NCBI GenBank assembly: GCA_025716855.1
Contig: JAIXMQ010000001.1
Span: 558,001 to 622,000 of the forward strand
From: Pilaira anomala
Taxonomy: Eukaryota; Mucoromycota; Mucoromycetes; Mucorales; Mucoraceae
Reading direction: 5' to 3'
DNA length: 64,000 nucleotides
Part shown: positions 36,189-46,088 of the stretch, piece after piece
How positions within the stretch are numbered: the first letter of the stretch is position 1
How the letters are laid out: each line of letters opens with the position of its first letter
Translations under genes and position numbers: made by a program
The notes under the pieces: model-generated
Seen by the model: the letters and a program-made list of their open reading frames with translations, nothing else
What the model was told of the DNA's origin: nothing
The model's database searches: none

Positions 36189-36653
36189 CTAACGTTTTGA
36201 GGTATATTCAAGCATAATGAAATTATTGTCTTTGTTCGTTATATAAGTACTCTGTTCCATTGAGTCAATAAAGCAAGAGAAAGACCATAGAAGAAGCCAT
36301 ATATAGACAACAAATGTAAATAATATAGCACAAGTCAATGTAATATAACGAGGATGTTCGTTTAAGTGAATTGAAATACCTCCCTTTTTAACATCAAAGG
36401 CTTTTTCTCCCGTTGACTCAATTGCAAGTTTCATACTCTCGTTATCGTTGATAATAATATTTTTGAGTCTACCATTTATCGCATAACTGAATGATTTTAC
36501 TCGATCTTTTGACGTCACTCTTTTCACTTCATCTAAAAGCTGATCAAAAGTTGCATCGTAATGGCAGCTAATAATATGTTGCACTGGTACATATTGCCAA
36601 GTTGTGGATTCACAGTATATAGACCAATATACTTGTATCTCTGAATTATCCAT
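36189..36653 (-). CDS. Unknown protein: PB1/ubiquitin-like N-terminus plus transmembrane C-terminus
   Basis: Single exon, 154 residues, true ATG at 36653. Residues ~15-85 have a PB1-like layout: strand, YDATFDQLLDEVKRVTSKDR helix, then SFSYAINGRLKNIIINDNES, and KLAIESTG. This is similar to the beta-beta-helix-beta pattern in which a basic patch faces acidic residues. Residues ~102-130 are a strongly hydrophobic segment (ITLTCAILFTFVVYIWLLLW) long enough for one membrane helix, followed by a short hydrophilic tail. There is no signal peptide, so it would be tail-anchored or C-terminal single-pass. It lies on the opposite strand inside the methyltransferase array. No family is recognised with certainty; the PB1 call is an inference from pattern only. 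Confidence 0.6.
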   Translation of the reverse strand: MDNSEIQVYWSIYCESTTWQYVPVQHIISCHYDATFDQLLDEVKRVTSKDRVKSFSYAINGRLKNIIINDNESMKLAIESTGEKAFDVKKGGISIHLNEHPRYITLTCAILFTFVVYIWLLLWSFSCFIDSMEQSTYITNKDNNFIMLEYTSKR

Positions 36654-38553
36654 TTTAAAACAGAGTAAAAATACCGTTAAAAATTAAAAGTTGAAAGTTC
36701 TTTTTATACGATTCTTTCTTGAAATGATAAATTAAAACTGTTGATAAATATGATATACAAGACTGATTAAAACACTAATTATTCGAACTAATTAGAACAA
36801 AAAAAGGACTTTATGGTCCAGTAGTTATACACGGTCTTTAAGGCTCTTATATAATGTATTTATTGATTTCTTGTACATATATTTCTTATTTTATAATAAT
36901 TACTCTATCTCAATTTTATATTGGTATATTTGTCAATGTTCGCATCTCCACGAGGCACTTGCAATTATTTGTGTTTTGTAACTCAGTCTTACAATGATCC
37001 CGAAGTAAAATTTACATTCACCCAAAAGTGAACCTGAATCCTAGAGTATTGTTTTACTCTGATATATACCCAATTACAAGTAATATTCGAGTATAAAGGA
37101 CATACTTGATTACAGCTGCATTTTTGAGTGTTCATCAGTAAACAATATGTTAAAAGCTCATCTCATCCTTTCAATGGTTACAACGTGCAACAAGGTTACC
37201 TAAAATTGGTGAAACCTATCAGTATTGTGAGATACAGTAAATTCACCCTCTCGATTTTTTTTTTATTTAGCAATAATTGATAGCTATTTCACTTGGATAC
37301 GGCAAAGTTTATTTGTAACCCAGTAGATATTAGGTACAAAATAAAAGTTTTCTTTTCTTTTTCCAAAGGGATATACGCGTCCAAATACACAATATCTTGT
37401 TTATAAAGTGTAATTCAATTTAATGCCAAATCATTTAGTACTGTTATTCAAAGGTAAGACCATTTTAAAGAATATAATATCATGATGTCCTTCCGGGAAC
37501 TCCCTTCAGTATATAAATTAGTTGAGTTTACTAAAAAATGATTCATATATATAATAAAAAACTAACAAACCAAAATTGGATTTTGTACTTCAATATGTAT
37601 GAGTGATAAAATAGACCCACAAATAATGTTATAGTAATTAGTTTTATAATAAATGGATCTCTTCATTGCCTGAATTAATTACACTCTGAGCATGCGCGTA
37701 TCCAACACTTATTTAAAGTTTTCATTTTTCGGAACAGTTAACGCCGTAACTATGAATAAAAAAATGGCTTTTGATAACATTTACACATTGGAGCATTAAG
37801 GTCCCTAATATATAATCGCGTGCCTGAGGATTATTACGAGCTATTAAAAAAGTACTGTATAGATGCAAAGTCTACATTATTTAACGATAAGTTTGTGCTT
37901 TGTGCACTCTTAGTACTTTTCGATCATTTTTAAGTTTCTGAATCTTTAATTTGAATAAGAATATAATTACCAACCTATCTAAATCCCGAAGAGACTCGTA
38001 AGTAATCCAACAGAATGGTATAAGCATAGATACAACTTCCAGAATTATCTGAAAAACTTTGGATTTAAAAAACCGTCGATTGATCTAAAAGGACTTATCT
38101 TTTAAAGTAACATTTTTACTGAAAACTTTAATATGACAAAGGAGCACGACATAATTGTTTTTTTTATTAATTGTACAATGGTAGCACAGGTAGTCCAATG
38201 ACCATAAATCTTTTATTTTTTTTTCAAAAAAAAAAACTATTTACTTTAACAAATAGTGCATACCGGGAATTATAGAAAAAAATTATAACTCAAATACCCA
38301 ATATTTTTTATTTTTTCAAATATATACAGAATTCTAAAATAAATTAGATTGTAATAGAACTATTATAAGTTGTTTTATTTACAAAATAAACACCGCTCCT
38401 TGAATACTCAATTGCAGTGTAACAATAAGCAATTATGTAATAGAAGGTTCTATATAACCGCGCGCAACCTGGAGTATACGCTATATACATATACTTTTTC
38501 GATTCGATTTTTTTTCTCTTTTCTTCTTCTTCTTTCCTCTTTTATTTGGAATA
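36654..38553. other. Intergenic 1.9 kb region upstream of methyltransferase copy 4
   Basis: AT-rich. Contains 37174-37193, similar to 32420-32439 upstream of copy 2, so it may hold decayed flank sequence from an old duplication. TC-rich block before 38554. No gene is recognised. Confidence 0.4.
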
Positions 38554-40063
38554 ATGGGAATCATTTCAACACTAAGAAATTTGTTTGCGAGAAAAGACGA
38601 GACCCATGAAAAAAGATCATCGAAAGCTGGCAGTAAAGAGTTGGGAGAACACTCACGCTCTTCTCAATTCAAAAAGGAGCAGAGCGCTACAAATACAATA
38701 AATTCAGCAGAAAGATCATCAGTTACTAGCCCTACTAGCTCCTCAAGAAACGTAACATCTAGTAATGGATATAGTTTTCAATTTAAAGATGGAAGAAGAT
38801 ATCATGCAGATACAGAAGTAGCTTATGTTCTCCCAAATGATGACGATGGTGGGAATACAATTTATAATAATTTATTACAAATCTCATAAGTTCCATTTTT
38901 TTTTCTTTTCAAATAGAGGTTGATCGTGTGCATCAACAACATTGGATATTTAGATATGCTCTTCAAGGGTAAAAAGAAAAGAGAAAAACTTTAACATCCT
39001 TTAAAATGATGTAGTATTCAATGTCTCATTCTTCCTTTCTCTTCTTCTTATAATAGCAACTTTTTCGCACCTGTAAAAGCTCAATTGTTAGAAGGTATCC
39101 AAGTTTTAGACTCAGGTTGTGGACCTGCAACTTGGACGTTTGAGATGGGTGAGAACTTTCCTCGTTCTACCTTTCACGGTGTCGATGCTTCATGCGTCTT
39201 TCCTGAAGATATTAAGCCTGCCAATGTCGAATTTACGATCTGTAATGTCGCCAAAGAAATTCCTTATGAGGACAACTTTTTTGATTATATTCATCAAAGA
39301 TTACTCGTTTTAGGTTTGACCGACGAAGATTGGACCAATGTAAACATATATAATATTTCGAGGTTTTTTTTTTAGCGCTAAACTTTTTTATGCTTTATTC
39401 TTTCTTCTTCTCTTCGCATAGACTCTTCAAAATTTATATCGAGTTTTAAAACCAGGCTGTTATCTTGAGTTAGCAGAGGTAATACTATGTTAATCAGAAA
39501 AAAAAAAAAAAAAAAGATTCGTTTTCGATTGATTTCTGTTTCTAATAACACGTTTTATTTTTGTCATACCAATTACCTATAAAAAAAAAATTTAGCCTGA
39601 TATTCAAATCTTGGCTGGCGCTGGTCCTACTATGTATAAACTGCAAACTGCTTGTACGTTGAATTTAAAAACAAATCTATGATTCATGTTAAAAATTAAC
39701 TCTTTTTTTTTCTTTATATATAAAGTACGCAGCATATCAGTCAGTCGTAATATACCACCTAACGTTGCAAACGAATTGAACGACAGATTAGCCAAAGCGG
39801 GCTTTATAGATATCTATGAGAAAATCACTGATATTCCTATAAACCACAGTGGTAAAGTTGGGCAATTACTTTGGGAGGATTATAGTCATGTTTATAGAAA
39901 TCTTAGAGGCGTCTTGGCTAAAATTTACCCAGAATGGGAATCCATTGAAGTTTTCGAAAAAGTTCTCGAAGAGTGTGGTGCTGAATCTAAAGAAAGTAAG
40001 ATTTGTTTCAAGTGGCACTCACTTTATTGTAGAAAGCCTGAAGCAGAGAGTACTCAAAATTAG
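38554..40063 (+). CDS. SAM-dependent methyltransferase, array copy 4 (divergent, N-terminal extension)
   Basis: Six exons: 38554-38848, about 52 nt just after 38917, 39057-39339, one of 57 nt, one of 58 nt, and 39726-40063; 360 residues. It has a ~60-residue Ser-rich N-terminal extension absent from copies 1-3, starting MGIISTLRNLFARKDE, which fits an N-myristoylation site plus basic helix and could direct it to membranes. Motif I is LDSGCGPATWTFEMG, followed by HGVDAS, FDYIHQRLLVLGL and LKPGCYLELAE. The last intron of the other copies (between ...LLW and the following DYSH) is absent, so exons 6 and 7 are fused. The tail (KICFKWHSLYCRKPE) keeps the family ending. Substrate unknown. Confidence 0.87.
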
Positions 40064-40327
40064 ACCTTTACAGACCTCCTCCTATCTCTCATTCTCTTCA
40101 TTATACTTTCCTTTTTTTTTTATTTCACTATATACTATTTTAACTTATTACTTTTTTTATGCTTTTCCTATGATAAAGAAAAAGGGCCATTTTTTTTTTT
40201 ACAATAAATCAATTTGCTTTAATTTTTTATATGAAATTTATTATGCTAAATTAGAAAGAGAAAAGAGAGAGAGAGAGAGAGATTATATAAATAAGTAAAC
40301 AGGTATATGAATATATATATATTTTCC

Positions 40328-41562
40328 TTAGGGACCCAAGATTATATTCCTTTCATATGGTGGAGTATATTCAGGTAATTCTAGATCAATACAGGGTACC
40401 TCATCACCACCAGGTTGAACGGAACCAGCCAAACGATATAACGAGGTGAGACTATCATTTCCTGAGGAGATAGTAGAAGTGGATTGTGAAGGAGATATGG
40501 GATCAACAAAGTAGTCAGCAGTTGTATTTGAAGGAAAATCGGTAATGATAATAGGAAATTCAACTACAATAGGCTTTACAGAAACCAATTTGAAATGTAT
40601 CGTAAGCTTTATACGATGTGTTATCTCCAAAAAGGGATCAAAATGATGTGTACGAATTTTCTTTGGAATGGGTGTACGAATAAAATGAGTCTCAGAATTA
40701 TTTGAAAAAGTAGGTGGATGATATTCTGAACAAGGAAACTGTGTTACAATGGGTGGTAAATTATGTACGCCGCTTTTCGTGCTGAACCTAAAAAAAGCAG
40801 AAAGCTGTCAAATTAAATGTTGACATATGAGACAAATAAAAAAAAATAAACATACCTGTATGTTTCTAATTCTTGTAAACAAACTTCGATTTTATCTACA
40901 TCTACAAGTTCCTTTTCTATTGACCAACGTAAAGCAATCACCACTTCACCTACTTCTATTGCTGTGGCCTTTGGTACATCTGCAGACCATTCAAACCATT
41001 CACGAATACCATTAAATTCGACACTTGGTATTAATGAACTGGGACTCGGTAAATAATGTCGACAGACAGTGATAGGTTGTTCCACTCGATACTTTTTCCC
41101 AAATGGACCAGCACAAGCACATAAAACGGATAATTTATATTCTACAAACGAATGTTCAGTCTTCATGCTGGGTGGTAAATACGGGGGTAAATGAAGACCG
41201 AAATCAATGACAGTTTGGTTATTAAAGATGAGTTCCTTTTCCACTTCACATAAAGTAACTGTTGTTTCTAAATGTGTTGTTGAGTTGATTGCTTCTTGTA
41301 GATCTGAAGTGGCAGATACAATATCAGTAGGAAGCGTGGAGGACGGTACAACGATATCTAACCCTGCAGTTCCAATAAAATGAAGTGTAATACGATTCCA
41401 CTTTATTTTTGGATCATTGAAATGAACATTGCCTAATAATTTCGTTCGTATCTGTGATAGAGGATTTTCTCTGGTTGCAGGTCCAATATAGAATACTGGT
41501 TTAGATTCTATCTCTAACTCAACTATTGGAATTTTCTTCTGATTGTCATGAAGGAACCTCAT
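40328..41562 (-). CDS. Arrestin-domain trafficking adaptor (ART-like)
   Basis: Two exons, 41562-40856 and 40787-40328; 388 residues. The N-terminal half matches the arrestin N fold: VELEIESKPVFYIGPATREN, LLGNVHFNDPKIKWNRITLHFIG-type strand pair, LHLPPYLPPSM, and FVEYKLSVLCACAGPFGKKY. The C-terminal half (KIRTHHFDPFLEITHRIKLTI, then FPIIITDFP) matches arrestin C. The end, CIDLELPEYTPPYER, carries an LPxY element next to PPY, which resembles the sites that bind WW domains of Rsp5/Nedd4 ubiquitin ligases. Such proteins recruit the ligase to plasma-membrane transporters for endocytosis. No membrane segment. The cargo is unknown. Confidence 0.83.
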
Positions 41563-41740
41563 TGGGGGGAGGAAAAGAAAGGATACCTTTAATTTGGTGT
41601 CTTTTTATTTATGTTTATTTTTTGTTAAATATTTTATATATTTTTGTTGTTGAAAAGAAAAGGAAAGGAAAGGGAGAGTGAGAGAGAAATTTTTTTTTTA
41701 TTCCAAAAAATATATATTTATATAAAAAAAATTAATGGAG

Positions 41741-43011
41741 TCACAGTAATTCGAAAGGGTATAAATTGCCAAATTTAAAGTGTTGAATCACTGGCACCTT
41801 TTTTAATACTTCGGCAACATACATCTTTGTCATGCCAGAGTTAACTTTACTCCAAGTCAATACAGAAGCAATGTCATTTAACATGGGTGAATGTTCAAAG
41901 AAAGGTCCTCTCTTTACCTAATGCAACCAATTATTAGTTTCATTGATATAATATTTATAATGATTCACTTACCTCCAATATAAATTGGATGCATCTGAAA
42001 TACATATATTCACTAGCACAGGCTTCTATCATATCTTTATTTAACACAGATTTAGGTGATAATCTGTCATGATCTACAAATACAAATAAACTTTTTTTTA
42101 GCCTCCCTCCTTTTTTTTTTGTAATGTTTCCGTTATGTCACTAACCAACTAACTGAGCACTTCCCCACACATATGGCAAGAATTGATAATCGTCTAACCC
42201 CCAAACACCATGACTTCCAGCTGGTTCTAAAGAATATCTCGTTTGAATTTTACGTACTAATTCCAAGTATCTATTGATATTATGTAAATTAATTTTTTCA
42301 ATTTTTTTTTTTTTAAAAAAAAAAAAAGATTGCTTACTTGACAAAGATTTTTAATGCAATTGCTTGATAATCATTTGTATCAAACCCTCCCAACAAAGCA
42401 ATACCGCCTAACCAAGCAGCAAAACTAAGCTCATGTCCAGATCCATAATCAATTCGTGTTTCATTACCAAAGCCTTTACTTAAATACTCTGTCAATTCGG
42501 GAATAGCAATATGAAGCGAACTGGGTAAGACAGTTTCCATCAATTGTTGTGAAGACTAACAAAAACTTTTCATTTTAGATATATATATATATATATATAC
42601 AGGGGAAAACGTGCATGTGCGCGCGTAGTAGTTTTACCTCTCTTAACTTTTCGGCCCAAGACCGAAAGGCCTTATTACCAAAACGTTGTGCATTAGCTAA
42701 AGGGGGAAATTCTTCTAACCAAGCATCTAAAGTATCCAACATGTCAAGAACACGTTGTGTTTGCTTTCAAAAGAGTTTAAATAAAACGCGTGGTATAGTG
42801 TCCAAGTCATAAAACTTACAGGTGAAATAAGACAAGGATCGGAAATCTTCTTTTTCAATACGCTTTGGTTAATCAACATGACAAAGGTCATAATGCGATC
42901 AAATGCCTTTGTTTTAATAAAGGTTTCTATATCCTTTTGTTCATGAATACGAGATATGGGTTCAGTTGGAACATAAGACTCTAGTATATTAGGTAAAGAC
43001 GGTATAGACAT
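41741..43011 (-). CDS. PP2A phosphatase activator (PTPA/Rrd)
   Basis: Activates protein phosphatase 2A and has peptidyl-prolyl isomerase activity. Six exons, 43011-42820, 42763-42638, 42555-42338, 42270-42146, 42073-41973 and 41917-41741; 312 residues. Family landmarks: [21 protein letters not shown] near the start, [33 protein letters not shown], the diagnostic [40 protein letters not shown], and [19 protein letters not shown]. The protein is shorter than yeast Rrd2 and near the size of the conserved core. Intron 3 contains a T-run/A-run palindrome at about 42302-42328. It is divergently arranged with the Naa50 gene across about 260 bp. Very secure. Confidence 0.96.
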
Positions 43012-43268
43012 TTTAGTAAAAAGAAAAAAAAAATTAAAATTAAAAAAAGTGAGAAAAGAGCCAACCGAGACTTTTTTTGAAATGTTACTGTTACAACTGG
43101 CTAAAAATCTCATGTTACTCACTGCGTTTCCCTCTTTAAAGGATGCAGGTATATTTTTTGCAGGAACCTTACAACTACATGTGTATTTTAAAAGTCAACG
43201 CAAGGCCTTTTCCCACAAATCTTTCATACTTTTTTGCTCTTTTTTTATTTTAACTTTTTTTTTTTTAT

Positions 43269-43930
43269 ATGGTACCTACAATACCCGTTACTTCACGTAT
43301 CTCACTCGGTAACGTTACAAATGAAACTTTGCCCGACTTGGTAGATTTACATACACGTGTGTTTCCTGTTAATTATGGACAAAAATTTTACGATGAAGTG
43401 ATGAACGCTGGAGAGTTAGCAAAACTAAGTAGGTTTTTAACAGCTTTTATTTTGTCCCCTTTTTTTTTTTTTAAAAAAAAAACGAAAAATTGTAATTTTT
43501 TAGTTTATTATGACAACCAGTATGCGGGAGCGGTTTGTTGTCGCTTGGAACACTCCAAGTATGCTAATTACACAGCTAGGGTATACATGATGACTCTTGG
43601 AGTATTAAAGAACTACCGTAGTTTGGGTTTAGGTATATAACAGTACTTAATAGATATCTCTCTTAATAGCTTTTCTTTTTTACTTTGCCACTATTTTTTT
43701 TTTTAGGTAGTATATTGATAGAACATATTATGGAAAATGCTAGGCGCTCAACGAATCCGATTGTTACATCACTTTATTTACACGTTCAAACCGTAAACGA
43801 AGAGGCCATTCGATTCTATACACGTAATGGATTTCGAATTCAAACTGTCGTACACGATTATTATAAATTAATTGAAAATAGAGATGCCTACATACTGACA
43901 AGACCTGTTTTTCATGGTTACGAGTCATGA
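43269..43930 (+). CDS. NAA50: N-alpha-acetyltransferase 50-like (GNAT family)
   Basis: Three exons, 43269-43428, 43504-43632 and 43707-43930; 170 residues, the usual Naa50 size. GNAT fold: LVDLHTRVFPVNYGQKFYDE at the N-terminus is typical of Naa50 (FPVxY), AGAVCCRLEH, YMMTLGVLKNYRSLGLGS holding the acetyl-CoA loop (RxxGxG), LYLHVQTVNEEAIRFYTRNG and FRIQTVVHDYY. Naa50 acetylates the N-terminal Met of nascent proteins and associates with the NatA ribosome-bound complex, with a role in sister chromatid cohesion in animals. The model starts at the only upstream ATG in frame (MVPTIPVTSRISLG). It ends convergently with the Bfr1 gene. Confidence 0.93.
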
Positions 43931-44041
43931 ACATGTGTATATATTAAGTAATAAAAACTCTTGAATGAGGAAATATGTAAATAGGATATTTTTGTTTTTA
44001 TTTTAAATAGTAGTAGATGATTTATCAAGTCTAAATCCCCC

Positions 44042-44073
<32 letters not shown>

Positions 44074-44165
44074 CATGAGAAAATCTATTAGATGGTACTT
44101 TTTTTTTTCTTATTTCTTTTTAAATCCCATTATCCTTCGTTTTCTTTTTTTTTCTTTCTCTTTTT

Positions 44166-45878
44166 TTACTCGGATTCGTTAGCAACAGGAGTGGCTGCAG
44201 CGGGTTCAGAAGCAGCAGCAGCAGGTGCGGGAGTAGCAGCGGCCTCAGCGGCAGCAGCAGCAGCTTCTTCTTCTTCCTTTAACATGGCAGCAATCTTTTG
44301 CTCAGCATTCTTCTTATTTAATTCAGTTACCTTAGGTTGCTCAGCAATATAATAGGCCTTACGTTCCTTCAATTTCAAAAGAGTAGCAGGGATTTCGGAA
44401 ATCTTGGTAGGTACAGTGACCTTGATATCAAAGAAAGCTTCCATAGTAGCAAGAGGCAACTTGAGAACATCAGATTTCTTTTCCTTGGTATCCTTAGGAT
44501 CCTTGTTCTTTTGTTGCTTATTCTTCTTGCTGCTACCAGCAAAGAAAACGTCATCGTCCTTCTTCTTGAGGACCATACCTTCAAAAGCTTGAGCGACAGC
44601 AGCGGGAGACTCAGCAGCAGCAGCGGTCTTATTGTTTGAAGAAATGAAACCTTCCAAAAAGATAGCAAGGTTATCACAAAGAGCGATTTCACTTTCAAAA
44701 GCAGGTAAAGCAGCTAATTCAAGTTCTTGTTTGGCAGCTTCTTGACGCTTTTCATTCTCTTCTTGTACCTTACGAAGTTGCTCTTGTTCTTTCTTGAATT
44801 CTCTCAATTGACGAACAAAGGTATAATATTCATCGTTATTCTTACGATGTTCATCACGAAGTGTACGCATCTTTGTATACTCTTCATCTAATAATGTCTT
44901 GAGACGAGTACGTTCATCATAGAGTTGGTTACGTACTTCACGTTGCTTGGATTGATCTGCAAAGAGTAACTTGAATTCAGCATCAAGTTCTTCATAACGA
45001 TCACTTAATTTCTTTGCTTCAGAATCATCAATGTTCTTCTTGAGTTCATCGTGAATAGCTCTTTCGTTGTTAATAGCGGTTTGTTGTTCATCAACATCTT
45101 CGACTGAAAGACGGTTACGCTTTAATAATGTGATTTCTTGAAGCATCTATTACATACTTAAAATTTTAATATATAATTCTTTTTTTTTTATATATATTTC
45201 TTTCATTTTCTTTTACCTTCTTTTCTTCAACAATTCTAACACCGGCTTCGATCTTGCTTTCGAGTTCACTTTTTGAAAATAATAACGCGTTAGAGTTATC
45301 ATTTTCCAAAAAAAGAAGTATACACAAAGCACGTTTTTTTTTTCTTAATTAAATTTACCTGATACGAGCATCAACTTCCTCGGTAGTCTTGAAAGGAATC
45401 TTTGTTTGGAAACCCTTAATAGAACCAACCTAGCAACCCCAAAAAATTGTATGAATATTAAAAAAAAAAAAAAAAAAAAGGGAATAAAATAGAAACCTTA
45501 CCTTCTTACGAATAGAATCATTGATAGCATCTAATTGTTCATAAACAGCTTTACGACTTTTCTTGAGTTCAGCTTGTTTGTCACGAATCTCGGCTAATTC
45601 AGTCTTAATTTCTTCACGACGAGAGTTATCTCCTTTAGCAGGAAGTTTATTGATCTTCTCTCTAACAGCATCCTAAGAAAAAAGATACAGATGACGAAAA
45701 AGAAAAAAAAAAGTTTAAATAAAGGGTTCATCAAAAAAAAAGGGGTAACAAAATAACTTACGAATTGCTTTTGAATCTTTTCGATATTAGCGTTAATTTT
45801 CTCCAAGTTCTTTTTATGTTCTTCTTCGTTAGGTTTCTTAACGTGTTCAGGGAGGACAGGAGCAATAAGTTCAGACAT
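44166..45878 (-). CDS. BFR1: Bfr1-like polysome/mRNA-associated protein (nuclear segregation protein Bfr1)
   Basis: Five exons, 45878-45762, 45672-45502, 45429-45359, 45268-45217 and 45146-44166; 463 residues. Nearly all helical coiled coil from residue ~15 to ~300 (KKPNEEEHKKNLEKINANIE, then RDKQAELKKSRKAVYEQLDA, IPFKTTEEVDARISELESKI, ADQSKQREVRNQLYDERTRL), matching the Bfr1 family, including the conserved QTKIPFKT and SIKGFQ region. The C-terminal part has a Lys-rich patch (SSKKNKQQKNKDPKDTKEKK) and an Ala/Glu-rich tail. Yeast Bfr1 associates with ribonucleoprotein on polysomes and the ER and affects secretion and ploidy. It shares a short divergent promoter with the Ltv1 gene. Confidence 0.92.
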
Positions 45879-45980
45879 TGTGTAATATAATATAAATCAG
45901 ATGAAGAAAAGAAATGGAAAAAAATAAATAAAACGTCAAGTTTAGTATTGGGTGCGGTGATTATGATATTTAAAAGGAAG

Positions 45981-45987
45981 CCAATCA
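45981..45987. promoter_or_regulatory. CCAAT box in the Bfr1/Ltv1 divergent promoter
   Basis: CCAATCA lies in the middle of the 210-bp interval between two divergently transcribed starts (45878 and 46089), a sensible place for a shared HAP/NF-Y site. It is an inference from motif and position only. Confidence 0.35.
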
Positions 45988-46088
45988 AATGATTACAATG
46001 TATTTCATAAGCCACTATGAGAAATGAAAGAAAAGCAAAAAATACAAACATATTTTTTTTTCCTTTATCTTGAATTTATATTTTAAAA

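Noticed and set aside
43049..43312. Extension of the Naa50 gene upstream
   Set aside because: A frame near 43049 is not in phase with the Naa50 domain and covers the divergent promoter.
44092..44700. Plus-strand frames rich in Ala or Leu over the Bfr1 3' exon
   Set aside because: They are antisense shadows of the Bfr1 coiled coil and Ala-rich tail.
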